A stretch of DNA of 64,000 nucleotides, from assembly GCF_026626305.1 (NCBI RefSeq), contig NZ_JAPNUE010000006.1:1-64000 (forward strand). Direction: 5' to 3'. Source of the DNA: Frigidibacter sp. RF13. GTDB lineage: Bacteria > Pseudomonadota > Alphaproteobacteria > Rhodobacterales > Rhodobacteraceae. Of the stretch, positions 17,964-26,235 are shown in pieces. Under the pieces are notes generated by a model, which saw only the letters and a program-made list of their open reading frames with translations, had not been told where the DNA came from and ran no database searches. The position numbers were made by a program, and so were the translations under genes. The number at the start of each line of letters is the position of its first letter. Position 1 is the stretch's first letter.

Positions 17964-19706
17964 ATGACCGACGACACCGGGACCCGCTATCAGGTTCTCG
18001 CTCGCAAATACCGGCCCGAAACCTTCGCCGATCTCGTCGGTCAGGAAGCGATGGTGCGCACGCTGAAGAACGCGTTCGCCGCCGACCGGATCGCGCAGGC
18101 CTTCATCATGACCGGCATCCGGGGGACGGGAAAGACCACGACGGCGCGGATCATCGCCAAGGGCCTGAACTGCGTGGGGCCGGACGGCAATGGCGGCCCG
18201 ACGACCGATCCTTGCGGCCAGTGCGAGCACTGCCGCGCGATCATGGAAGGCCGCCATGTCGATGTGATGGAGATGGACGCGGCCAGCCGCACCGGCGTGG
18301 GTGACATCCGCGAGATTATCGATAGCGTCCACTACCGGGCGGCCTCGGCGCGCTACAAGGTCTATATCATCGACGAAGTGCACATGCTCTCGACGAACGC
18401 TTTCAACGCGCTGCTGAAGACGCTGGAAGAACCGCCCGCGCATGTGAAATTCATCTTCGCCACGACCGAAATCCGCAAGGTTCCGGTCACCGTCCTGTCG
18501 CGCTGCCAGCGCTTCGACCTGCGCCGGATCGAACCGGAAGTGATGATCGCGCTTCTGCAAAAGATCGCGTCCGCCGAGGGCGCCCTGATCAGCGACGAGG
18601 CGCTTGCGCTTATCACGCGCGCCGCCGAAGGCTCGGCGCGCGATGCGACCTCGCTTCTCGATCAGGCGATCAGCCATGGCGCGGGCGAGACAACCGCGAC
18701 CCAGGTGCGCGCCATGCTGGGGCTTGCTGACCGGGGAAGGGTTCTCGACCTCTTCGACATGATCCTGAAGGGCGAGGCGGCGGCGGCGCTCGCCGAACTC
18801 TCCGCGCAATATGCCGACGGCGCCGATCCGATGGCGGTCCTGCGTGATCTGGCCGAGGTTACCCACTGGATCTCGGTGATAAAGATCACGCCCGAGGCCG
18901 CCGACGACCCGACCGTGCCGCCCGACGAAAAGGCGCGCGGGTTGGCCATGGCTGGCGCCCTGCCGATGCGAGTCCTGACCCGCATGTGGCAGATGCTTCT
19001 GAAGGCGATCGAGGAGGTGGCGCAGGCCCCGAACGCGATGATGGCGGCCGAGATGGCTGTGATCCGCCTCACCCATGTGGCCGACCTGCCCGACCCCGAA
19101 CAACTGGTCCGCCGTCTTTCCGAGGGCCCCGGCCCCACGGCGCCCGCGCCCACCGGGCGCGGCCCCGCCCCGGGCGGTACAATGACCCATGCCGCGCCCC
19201 GCGCCGCGACAACCGCCATGCCGACCGCGTCTGGCGCGGCCACCGCGCTTGCTGTCGCCCCCGATGTCGCGCTCGCCCGCTATGCGACTTTCCCGGCCGT
19301 TGTCGAACTGATCCGCGCCAACCGCGACGTGAAACTTCTGATGGAGGTCGAGACCCATCTGCGCCTTGCCCGCTACGCGCCGGGGCGGATCGAGTTCGAA
19401 CCGACGGCGGACGCCCCCCGCGATCTGGCCGCAACCCTCGCGCAACGCCTGCAAAGCTGGACTGGCACGCGCTGGGGCGTCTCGGTCGTGGCCGAGGGCG
19501 GCCAGCCGACCATTGCCGAAGTCCGCAACGCCGCCTATCTGGAGGCCGAGACAGAAGCGATGCAGAACCCCACCGTCCAGGCGGTCTTCGCCGCTTTCCC
19601 GGGCGCGAAGATCACCGCGATCCGCACGCCCGAGGAGACGCGGACCGAAGCGGCGTTGACCGCGCTGCCCGAGGTCGAGGACGAATGGGACCCGTTCGAG
19701 GAATAG
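17964..19706 (+). CDS. dnaX: DNA polymerase III subunit gamma/tau
   Basis: A 580-residue clamp-loader ATPase of the replisome. After QVLARKYRPETFADLVGQE comes Walker A GIRGTGKTT, a zinc module CGQCEHC, Walker B with DEVHML and the arginine-finger region LSRCQRF. About 130 residues of Pro/Ala-rich linker lead to a C-terminal tau-like domain from about residue 430. The start at 17964 (MTDDTGTRYQVL) gives a conventional N-terminus; a frame from 17871 adds an unrelated 31-residue leader. No slippery heptamer is obvious. A 9-nt gap separates it from ybaB. Confidence 0.95.
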   Translation: MTDDTGTRYQVLARKYRPETFADLVGQEAMVRTLKNAFAADRIAQAFIMTGIRGTGKTTTARIIAKGLNCVGPDGNGGPTTDPCGQCEHCRAIMEGRHVDVMEMDAASRTGVGDIREIIDSVHYRAASARYKVYIIDEVHMLSTNAFNALLKTLEEPPAHVKFIFATTEIRKVPVTVLSRCQRFDLRRIEPEVMIALLQKIASAEGALISDEALALITRAAEGSARDATSLLDQAISHGAGETTATQVRAMLGLADRGRVLDLFDMILKGEAAAALAELSAQYADGADPMAVLRDLAEVTHWISVIKITPEAADDPTVPPDEKARGLAMAGALPMRVLTRMWQMLLKAIEEVAQAPNAMMAAEMAVIRLTHVADLPDPEQLVRRLSEGPGPTAPAPTGRGPAPGGTMTHAAPRAATTAMPTASGAATALAVAPDVALARYATFPAVVELIRANRDVKLLMEVETHLRLARYAPGRIEFEPTADAPRDLAATLAQRLQSWTGTRWGVSVVAEGGQPTIAEVRNAAYLEAETEAMQNPTVQAVFAAFPGAKITAIRTPEETRTEAALTALPEVEDEWDPFEE

Positions 19707-19714
19707 GAGAGAAC

Positions 19715-20065
19715 ATGCTTAAGGGATTGGGCCTCGGCGGCCTTGGCGACATGGCCAAGATGATGAAGGCCGCGCAGGAGATGCAGGGCAAGATCGGCGA
19801 ACTGCAGGAAAGCTTCGACCGGATCATGGTCGTGGGCGAGGCGGGCGCGGGGCTGGTGACGGCGACCTGTTCGGCGAAGGGGGAACTCAAGGCGCTCGAC
19901 ATCAACCCCACGATCTTCGACCCGACCCAGAAGGAAGTGGTCGAGGACCTGATCCTTGCCGCGATCAAGGATGCTCAACGCAAGGCGGGCGAACGGGCAC
20001 AGGCGGAAATGAAGCGCCTGACCGAAGGCTTCGGCCTGCCACCCGACTTCAAGCTGCCGTTCTGA
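19715..20065 (+). CDS. ybaB: YbaB/EbfC family nucleoid-associated protein
   Basis: A 116-residue small DNA-binding protein. The N-terminus is Gly/Leu/Met rich (MLKGLGLGGLGDMAKMMKAA), followed by the EMQGKIGELQESF helix and the conserved DPTQKEVVEDLILAAIKDAQ. YbaB forms dimers that bind and shape DNA. AGGAGA lies directly before the ATG. The dnaX-ybaB pairing is widely conserved, often with recR next; recR is absent here and zapE follows. Confidence 0.92.
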   Translation: MLKGLGLGGLGDMAKMMKAAQEMQGKIGELQESFDRIMVVGEAGAGLVTATCSAKGELKALDINPTIFDPTQKEVVEDLILAAIKDAQRKAGERAQAEMKRLTEGFGLPPDFKLPF

Positions 20066-20123
20066 CCCGGCGCACGATACCGGGCACAGTGACAGGCGCG
20101 GCGCGGGTTGCTATCAGCGACCC

Positions 20124-21218
20124 ATGACGGACGTGCGCGAAAGCCTGACAGAGATCTACGACCGCAAGGTGGCGGAGGGTGCGATCCGCCCCGACGCTGC
20201 CCAGCGTGCGCTTCTGCCCGAATTCGAGCGCATCCGGGCGGCGCTGGAAGAAGAGGGGCAGAAGAAGAAGGGCTTCCTGGGCGGCCTCTTCGGCAAGCCG
20301 CCGGTGGCGCCGAAGGGGCTCTACCTCTGGGGCGGCGTCGGGCGCGGCAAGTCGATGTTGATGGACCTTTTCCACGAGGCAACCGCGATCGACGCCAAGC
20401 GGCGTGTGCATTTCCACGCCTTCATGCAGGAGGTGCAGGCCGCCCTGCACGCGGCGCGGAAGACCGGGGTGGACGACGCAATCCGCCCCGTGGCGGTGGA
20501 GATATCGTCGCAGCTGCGGCTTCTGTCGTTTGACGAGATGCAGATCACCGACATCGCCGATGCGATGATCGTGGGCCGGCTTTTCCAGATGCTCTTCGAA
20601 CGCGGCACCTGCGTAGTGACGACCTCGAACCGGGTGCCGGACGATCTTTACAAGGACGGGCTGAACCGGCCGCTGTTCCTGCCGTTCATCGACCTTCTTA
20701 AGGCGCGGATGGCGGTTTGCGAGATCGAGAGCGAGACGGATTACCGCCAGCACCGGCTGGAAGGCGCGCGGACCTATTTCACGCCCGCGAACACCGCCGC
20801 GCGGACCGAGATCGACCGGATTTGGCGCGAACTGACCGGCGGAGGCGGCGACGGGCCGCTGGTTCTTACCGTGAACAACCGCCCCGTTACCCTGCCTGAT
20901 CACCGCTCAGGCGTCGCACGCGCCTCGTTCTGGGATCTCTGCAGCCGGCCGCTCGGCCCCGCCGACTATCTGGCAATTGCAAGGGCGGTAAGGGTGCTGA
21001 TCGTCGAGGAAATCCCCCATCTGTCGGCCGAGAATTACAACGAGGCCAAACGGTTCGTGACGCTGATCGACGCGCTTTATGAGGGCAAGGTCCGCCTGAT
21101 CTGTTCGGCCGCCGACGAGCCGGAGCGGCTCTATGTCGAGGGGACCGGCTCGTTCGAGTTCGAACGGACGGCAAGTCGGCTGAGAGAAATGCAGGCAGCA
21201 GACTGGGGTCAGGCCTGA
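20124..21218 (+). CDS. zapE: Cell division protein ZapE (AFG1-like ATPase)
   Basis: A 364-residue P-loop ATPase of the AFG1/ZapE family. The conserved opener is LTEIYDRKVAEGAIRPDAAQ, with Walker A GGVGRGKS near residue 69-76, Walker B LLSFDEMQITD, and the sensor/arginine region TTSNRVPDDLYKDGLNR. In E. coli ZapE associates with the Z-ring; mitochondrial relatives act in protein quality control. It is 58 nt after ybaB in the same direction. Its 3' end overlaps the convergent dehydrogenase gene by 10 bp. Confidence 0.92.
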   Translation: MTDVRESLTEIYDRKVAEGAIRPDAAQRALLPEFERIRAALEEEGQKKKGFLGGLFGKPPVAPKGLYLWGGVGRGKSMLMDLFHEATAIDAKRRVHFHAFMQEVQAALHAARKTGVDDAIRPVAVEISSQLRLLSFDEMQITDIADAMIVGRLFQMLFERGTCVVTTSNRVPDDLYKDGLNRPLFLPFIDLLKARMAVCEIESETDYRQHRLEGARTYFTPANTAARTEIDRIWRELTGGGGDGPLVLTVNNRPVTLPDHRSGVARASFWDLCSRPLGPADYLAIARAVRVLIVEEIPHLSAENYNEAKRFVTLIDALYEGKVRLICSAADEPERLYVEGTGSFEFERTASRLREMQAADWGQA

Positions 21219-22321
21219 CCGGCAGACGGTGGAATGAGAACCAGCTTGCCGACATGGCGCTTCTCCAGGAAGTCCTTCTGCGCCTTTGCGATGTCGCAGA
21301 GCGGGTAAGTCGCAGCCACAAGTGGCCTGATTTCATTCCGTTCGATATAGCCGATCAGGTTTGGAAAGACGGGCTCGTCCCAGGCCGTCGTGCCGATCAG
21401 CGTCAGGTCCTTCAAGTAGAGATCGCGCATGTCGAGCGATACGATCGGACCGGCGATGGCGCCGGACGAGACATAGCGGCCGCCCCGGCGCAGTGCCTTG
21501 AGCAGCCGCGGAAAGCCTTGTCCTGCGACATTGTCGATCACGACATCCACGCTTTCGGTGCCCAGTACCTCCGCGGGGTCGGCGTCCCTGTCGAGCAGAC
21601 GATCGGCGCCAATCGAGCGCAGGTCGTCGTGCTTGCCGCGCGCCGCGACGGCTATCACCCTGGCGCCGCGCCGGCGGGCAAGTTGCACCGTCGCAGAGCC
21701 AACCCCACCGGAGGCGCCCGTCACCAGAACCAGTTCGCCCGCGCCGACACGCGCGCGATGCAGCATGTTCTCGCTCGTGCCGTAGGCACAGGGAATGCTG
21801 GCGAGCTCGGCATCGGTCCAGTCGCATTCCACGACGAAGACCTCACTTGCCGGAACGGTCACGAACTGGGCGAAGGCGCCGTCGAAATCTGCAGCCAGCC
21901 AGCGCGTCGCCGGATCATGGAATCCGTTGATCCTCATGCACGGCCTGACCAGCACGCGGCGGCCCAGCAGCCCCGGATCGACACCAGCGCCAAACCCGGC
22001 GATGCGTCCCGCGCAATCGGTCCCCTGGATCATCGGAAACGGTGTTGCGCCCTGCCAGCCGCCTGCTTCAGCGGAGCCCTCGCCTGCCGGCTGGAGGCTT
22101 TCCGCGGTCGACGCCGTGACCGTACTCGCATACCAGCCGACCCTTGTATTGATATCGGTATTGTTCACGCCCGCGGCGAGGACATGGACCAGAACCTCGC
22201 CGTTCTTCGGTAAGGGGCGCCGCACGCATCGGTAGAGCAGTTGGTCGAAACCGCCCTGACCCGCCGTGACCACCGCCATCATCGTTGCCGAGACGCCGTC
22301 GGGATCGAACCTGTCCGCCAT
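21209..22321 (-). CDS. Zinc-binding alcohol dehydrogenase family protein
   Basis: A 370-residue medium-chain dehydrogenase. The N-terminal GroES-like region (VLVHVLAAGVNNTDINTRVG) is followed by a nucleotide loop TGASGGVGSATVQLARRRGA. I chose the ATG at 22321 (MADRFDP) because GGGGAGG lies just upstream. A longer frame to 22471 would overlap the neighbouring LLM-flavin gene. The internal VDPGLLGRRVLVRP and C-terminal DFLEKRHVGKLVL are typical of NAD(P)-dependent reductases of uncertain specificity. It is probably co-transcribed with the upstream LLM gene, 76 nt away. Confidence 0.85.
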   Translation of the reverse strand: MADRFDPDGVSATMMAVVTAGQGGFDQLLYRCVRRPLPKNGEVLVHVLAAGVNNTDINTRVGWYASTVTASTAESLQPAGEGSAEAGGWQGATPFPMIQGTDCAGRIAGFGAGVDPGLLGRRVLVRPCMRINGFHDPATRWLAADFDGAFAQFVTVPASEVFVVECDWTDAELASIPCAYGTSENMLHRARVGAGELVLVTGASGGVGSATVQLARRRGARVIAVAARGKHDDLRSIGADRLLDRDADPAEVLGTESVDVVIDNVAGQGFPRLLKALRRGGRYVSSGAIAGPIVSLDMRDLYLKDLTLIGTTAWDEPVFPNLIGYIERNEIRPLVAATYPLCDIAKAQKDFLEKRHVGKLVLIPPSAGQA

Positions 22322-22397
22322 AGCCTCCCCCTTTTTGGCCGTCGTAAGGCGCTTCAGCATCGCATGGCGCCGCAGGCATGTCAGGAAGCTAAATGCC

Positions 22398-23429
22398 TCA
22401 GGCCAGCATGTCCCGCACCATCGGCGCGACGCGGGTGCCGTAAAGCTCGATCGAGCGCATGAGATGCTCATGTGCGAGCGTGCCCGAGGAATATTTCATC
22501 TCGAACCGCGCAAGACCCAGCGCCTTCACAGTCTGGACAATCTTTTTCGCCACCGTCTCGGGCGCCCCGACATAGAGCGAGCCGTGATCGGCCTCGCGCT
22601 CGAAATTGTCACGGCTTGTGGGCGGCCAGCCGCGTTCGCGCCCGATCCGGTCGTGCAGCGCCTTGTAGCCGGGCCACAGCTCTTCGCGCGCGCGCTCGTC
22701 GCTTTCGGCGACATGGCCCGGCGAATGCACGCCCAGGGGCTGCGGCGCCTTGCCGATCTGGCCGTAAGCCTGATGATAGAGGTCGACGAAAGGCCGGAAC
22801 CGCGCCGGATTGCCGCCGATGATCGCCAGCATCATCGGCAGGTCGTGGCGCACGGCGCGGATCACGGACTCGGGGCTGCCACCAACGCCGATCCAGGTCT
22901 TCAGAGGATTGGGACCGAGTGGCGGAAAGACCCGCTGGTTCTTCAGCGCCGGGCGGGTCCGGCCCTGCCAGCTGACGGCGGGTTCGCGGATAAGACGGGC
23001 GAAGAGGTCGAGCTTTTCCTCGAAGAGCAGCTCATAGTCCTGAAGGTCGAAACCGAAAAGCGGGAAGCTTTCGGTAAACGACCCCCGGCCAAGGATCACT
23101 TCGGCGCGGCCTCCCGACAGGGCATTGAGCGTGGAGAACCGCTGGAACACGCGGATCGGGTCGTCTGACGACAGGACGGTGACAGCCGTCCCCATGCGGA
23201 TGCGCGAGGTGCGGGCGGCGACCGCGCCGAGGATGACCTCGGGCGCCGAGATCGCGAAATCGTCGCGGTGATGTTCGCCAAGGCCGATATAGTCGATGCC
23301 CACCTGATCGGCGAGCACCGCCTCTTCAACGACATTGCGGATCACCTGATCCTGCGGCAGGCGATTGCCGTCGGCGCCGACGGTCACATCGCCGAACGTA
23401 TCCAGCGCGAGTTCGATGGTCTGGCTCAT
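22398..23429 (-). CDS. LLM-class flavin-dependent oxidoreductase
   Basis: A 343-residue bacterial-luciferase-like TIM-barrel protein. Typical motifs are YIGLGEHHRDDFAISAPEVI near the N-terminus, RIRMGTAVTVLSSDDPIRVF, GRAEVILGRGSF, and WIGVGGSPESVIRA in the second half. Such enzymes use FMNH2 or F420H2; in alphaproteobacteria FMN is more likely. Substrate unknown. It precedes a dehydrogenase gene in the same direction, so the two may act on related substrates. Confidence 0.9.
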   Translation of the reverse strand: MSQTIELALDTFGDVTVGADGNRLPQDQVIRNVVEEAVLADQVGIDYIGLGEHHRDDFAISAPEVILGAVAARTSRIRMGTAVTVLSSDDPIRVFQRFSTLNALSGGRAEVILGRGSFTESFPLFGFDLQDYELLFEEKLDLFARLIREPAVSWQGRTRPALKNQRVFPPLGPNPLKTWIGVGGSPESVIRAVRHDLPMMLAIIGGNPARFRPFVDLYHQAYGQIGKAPQPLGVHSPGHVAESDERAREELWPGYKALHDRIGRERGWPPTSRDNFEREADHGSLYVGAPETVAKKIVQTVKALGLARFEMKYSSGTLAHEHLMRSIELYGTRVAPMVRDMLA

Positions 23430-23658
23430 GGGCGCACCTCTTTCTGCACCAAGAGCTATGCTGTCGCGCAGCGGACGGGAAGTGCGCTTGTGCGCACAGG
23501 CGCGGCGCGAGTCTGCAGACAGCCGCGAATGACCGCTGGCCGCGCGACCCGGATCAGCGGTTTCATACCCGTGTTACCATCCAGGGTAGAAAGTCTTGTG
23601 GCAGGCGCGATTCGGGCGCAAGCTGACCCCACGACCGTTCGCCACCCGGGAGGAGAGA

Positions 23659-23853
23659 ATGAGCCGCCACCTAGCCGATCACCGCGCCCAAAGCGACGGC
23701 GGGCGCCTGAAGCATTTCTACCGGATCGAGAAGACCGGCGATGCCGACGGCATCCACCCGTCAAGCCGCGCGCTGCACAAGCGCCCCTTGAGCCGCGACA
23801 GCGCCAAGCGCGTCGAAAATTTCACGCGGATCGAGCGCGAGACCACTGCATGA
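23659..23853 (+). CDS. Small basic hypothetical protein
   Basis: A 64-residue protein starting MSRHLADHRAQSDGGRLKHF and ending VENFTRIERETTA. It is highly charged, has no membrane segment or signal, and matches no family I recognise. A strong AGGAGAGA lies just upstream of the ATG, and a clean intrinsic-type hairpin follows at 23861, which supports a real small gene. It stands alone between divergent LLM and convergent ilvE genes. Confidence 0.55.
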   Translation: MSRHLADHRAQSDGGRLKHFYRIEKTGDADGIHPSSRALHKRPLSRDSAKRVENFTRIERETTA

Positions 23854-23860
23854 CGTAGCT

Positions 23861-23882
23861 GGATGGGCGCTTACGCCCATCC
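23861..23882. terminator. Bidirectional hairpin terminator between the small gene and ilvE
   Basis: GGATGGGCG-CTTA-CGCCCATCC is a perfect 9-bp stem with a 4-nt loop. It lies exactly between two convergent genes ending at 23853 and 23896. No long T-run follows on either side, so termination may depend on the strong stem alone. Confidence 0.65.
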
Positions 23883-23895
23883 GCCGACATCAGGA

Positions 23896-24768
23896 TCACG
23901 CGCGGACCAGACGCTCATATTCGGTCGCGACGCGTTTCACGATCTCGCCGACCTCGAAATTGTAATCACCGATCTGGCCCACAGGCGTAACTTCGGCCGC
24001 CGTGCCGGTCAGCCAGCATTGCTCGAACCCTTCCAGTTCCTCGGGCATGATATGGCGTTCGTGCACCTTGATCTGCATGTCCTTCAGCATCTGGATCACG
24101 GTCTGGCGGGTCAGTCCGTTCAGGAAGCAGTCGGCCTTCGGCGTATGCACTTCACCATCCTTGACGAAGAAGATGTTGGCGCCGGTCGCCTCGGCCACAT
24201 AGCCGCGATAGTCGAACATCATCGCGTCCGAACAGCCCTTGGCCTCGGCCGCGTGCTTGGACATGGTGCAGATCATGTAAAGGCCTGCGGCCTTTGCCTC
24301 TGACGGGATCGTCGCCGGGTCGGGGCGGCGCCATTTGGCGATGTCGAGTTTCGCGCCCTTCATCTTGGCGTCGCCGTAATAATTGCCCCATTCCCAGGCC
24401 GCGACCGCCATCCGGACCGGATTGCGCTTGGCGGCCACGCCCATATCTTCGCCCGCGCCGCGCCAGGCTACCGCGCGCACATAGGCGTCGGTCCAGCCGT
24501 TAGCCTTCAGGACCGCCTCTTTCGCGGCCTCGATCTGATCAACCGAATAGGGGATCGTCATGTCCAATAGTTCGCCTGAGCGGATCAGGCGGGCGGAATG
24601 TTCGCGGCTCTTGAAGATCTTGCCGTTGTAGCAGCGCTCGCCTTCGAACACGGACGAGGCATAGTGCATCGCATGGGTCAGGATGTGGACCTTGGCGTCG
24701 CGCCACTCGACCAGTTTCCCGTCCATCCAGATGTTGCCGTCACGATCTTCATAGGAACCGGCCATCAT
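23896..24768 (-). CDS. ilvE: Branched-chain amino acid aminotransferase
   Basis: A 290-residue PLP-dependent fold-IV transaminase. It interconverts valine, leucine and isoleucine with their 2-keto acids using glutamate. Landmarks are MHYASSVFEGERCYNG, the PLP-Lys region GLYMICTMSKHAAEAKG, EATGANIFFVKDGEVHTP and the phosphate-binding GLTRQTVI, then LTGTAAEVTPV. Length is normal. It is divergent from petP across a region with paired direct repeats and a dyad that may regulate one or both. Confidence 0.93.
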   Translation of the reverse strand: MMAGSYEDRDGNIWMDGKLVEWRDAKVHILTHAMHYASSVFEGERCYNGKIFKSREHSARLIRSGELLDMTIPYSVDQIEAAKEAVLKANGWTDAYVRAVAWRGAGEDMGVAAKRNPVRMAVAAWEWGNYYGDAKMKGAKLDIAKWRRPDPATIPSEAKAAGLYMICTMSKHAAEAKGCSDAMMFDYRGYVAEATGANIFFVKDGEVHTPKADCFLNGLTRQTVIQMLKDMQIKVHERHIMPEELEGFEQCWLTGTAAEVTPVGQIGDYNFEVGEIVKRVATEYERLVRA

Positions 24769-24788
24769 GTCCTCCGCCCGATTTTTCG

Positions 24789-24831
24789 AATGTTGCGCAT
24801 CTTAGGTCCGAACCGGACATAATGTTGCGCA
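24789..24831. promoter_or_regulatory. Direct repeats plus dyad in the ilvE/petP intergenic region
   Basis: AATGTTGCGCA occurs at 24789-24799 and again at 24821-24831, spaced 32 bp (about three helical turns). Between them is the perfect dyad GTCCG-AAC-CGGAC (24806-24818). The cluster lies between ilvE (start 24768, minus) and petP (start 24925, plus). It has the look of a MarR-type or response-regulator control region. The adjacent petP and petR products are candidate binders. Confidence 0.5.
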
Positions 24832-24924
24832 CTTTGCGACTCTCGCTAGCGATTCATTCTTGGAAAGTCAACATGACTGACATAATATCCCCGAACCGTT
24901 CGGGATGAAACAACTGGGGCAGAC

Positions 24925-25437
24925 ATGTCGGAACCGGGCGCCGGCGCCAAGCAGGGCGGGGAAAACCTGCTCTTCCTCACTGACGAGCAGCTCAGGAAAG
25001 GGATCGAGGCGATGTTCTTCGCCTATCGCGCCTTCACGGCCGATCCAGATCGCATCCTGGAAGGGCTCGCCTATGGCCGCGCGCACCATCGCGCCGTGCA
25101 TTTCATCAACCGCCAGCCGGGGCTGACGGTGAATACGCTCCTGTCGGTTCTGGGCGTTACCAAACAGTCGCTGAACCGGGTGTTGCGCACCTTGATCGAG
25201 GACGGGCTGGTGGAAACCCGCGTCGGCCGCAAGGACAAGCGCGAGCGTCATCTCTATCTGACGGAAAAGGGCGCGGGTCTGGAGCGGGAATTGAGCGAGG
25301 CGCAGCGCGCGCGGATGCGCGCGGCCTATCGCGCGGCGGGGCCTTCGGCGGTGGCGGGTTTCCGCGAGGTGCTGGAGGCGATGATGGATCCCGACCTGCG
25401 CCGCTATTACACCACGATGAAGGACGGCAACGCATGA
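24925..25437 (+). CDS. petP: MarR-family regulator, PetP-like
   Basis: A 170-residue MarR-type winged-helix protein. The helix-turn-helix is LTVNTLLSVLGVTKQSLNRV, with VETRVGRKDKRERHLYLTEK as the wing. It overlaps the downstream OmpR-type regulator by ATGA. A MarR gene coupled this way to an orphan OmpR-family regulator matches petP-petR of Rhodobacter capsulatus, where both affect cytochrome bc1 expression. Here the pair is not next to petABC in the window, so the name rests on gene pairing and family. Confidence 0.75.
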   Translation: MSEPGAGAKQGGENLLFLTDEQLRKGIEAMFFAYRAFTADPDRILEGLAYGRAHHRAVHFINRQPGLTVNTLLSVLGVTKQSLNRVLRTLIEDGLVETRVGRKDKRERHLYLTEKGAGLERELSEAQRARMRAAYRAAGPSAVAGFREVLEAMMDPDLRRYYTTMKDGNA

Positions 25438-26135
25438 CGGCGGGAACCGAGGTTCATCTTCTGATCGTCGATGATGACGAGCGTATCCGGGGGCTTTTGC
25501 AGAAGTTCCTGATCAAGAACGGCTTTCTGGTGACGGCCGCTCGCGATGCCGCGCATGCGCGGCGCCTGATGGCGGGGCTGGAGTTCGACCTGATCGTCCT
25601 TGACGTGATGATGCCGGGCGAGGACGGGATCAGCCTGACGCGGGAGTTGAGGACCAAGCTTTCAACGCCGGTTCTGCTTCTGACCGCGAAGGGCGAGACA
25701 TCGGACCGGATCGCGGGGCTCGAGGCCGGGGCAGACGATTATCTGGCCAAGCCCTTCGAGCCGAAAGAGTTGCTCCTGCGCATCAACGCCATCCTGCGCC
25801 GCAGCCCGGCGCCGGTGCAGGTCAAACTGCCGAAGGTTCTGAATTTCGGGCCGGTGCGCTATGACGCCGACCGCGGCGAGATGTGGCGCGGCGAGGAGCT
25901 GGTGCGCCTGACCGCGACCGAGGCGCAGCTGATGCGCATCCTCGCGGCGCGGCCCGGCGAGGCGGTCAGCCGGACGGAGCTGGTCGATGATCTGGGGCGC
26001 GGCGGCGGGCTGGCGCAGGAACGCGCCATCGACGTGCAGATCACCCGGCTGAGGCGCAAGTTCGAGGCGGATCCCAAGATGCCGCGCTATCTGCAGACCG
26101 TCAGGGGCGCAGGCTATATGCTGGCGCCTGAATAG
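25434..26135 (+). CDS. petR: OmpR-family response regulator, PetR-like
   Basis: A 233-residue two-domain regulator. The receiver (residues 6-120) has the acidic pocket IVDDDERIRG, the phospho-acceptor Asp in LIVLDVMMPGEDG, Thr in LLTAKGE and Lys in YLAKPFEP. The C-terminal winged helix ends VDVQITRLRRKFE-like IDVQITRLRRKFEADPKMPR then YLQTVRGAGYML. No histidine kinase is adjacent. It overlaps petP by 4 nt and is presumably co-translated with it. Confidence 0.85.
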   Translation: MTAGTEVHLLIVDDDERIRGLLQKFLIKNGFLVTAARDAAHARRLMAGLEFDLIVLDVMMPGEDGISLTRELRTKLSTPVLLLTAKGETSDRIAGLEAGADDYLAKPFEPKELLLRINAILRRSPAPVQVKLPKVLNFGPVRYDADRGEMWRGEELVRLTATEAQLMRILAARPGEAVSRTELVDDLGRGGGLAQERAIDVQITRLRRKFEADPKMPRYLQTVRGAGYMLAPE

Positions 26136-26168
26136 CGCTCCTCGTCGCCTCCGGCGCTCGTCGCGCGA

Positions 26169-26201
26169 CGCAGCGAAGAGGGACGGCACGGACCGATGAG
26201 C
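26169..26201 (+). repeat. REP-like intergenic repeat, copy 2
   Basis: CGCAGCGAAGAGGGACGGCA then CGGACCGATGAGC lies between petR (ends 26135) and the HDAC-like gene (starts 26236). It matches the copies at 17831 (opposite strand) and 61705. The flanking bases can also form short stems. Confidence 0.6.
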
Positions 26202-26235
26202 GGCCTGGCCAGGCTGTTCGGAACAGAGTGAGACG

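Noticed and set aside
17964..19706. Programmed frameshift in dnaX to make gamma
   Set aside because: No A-rich slippery heptamer or clear downstream hairpin was found.
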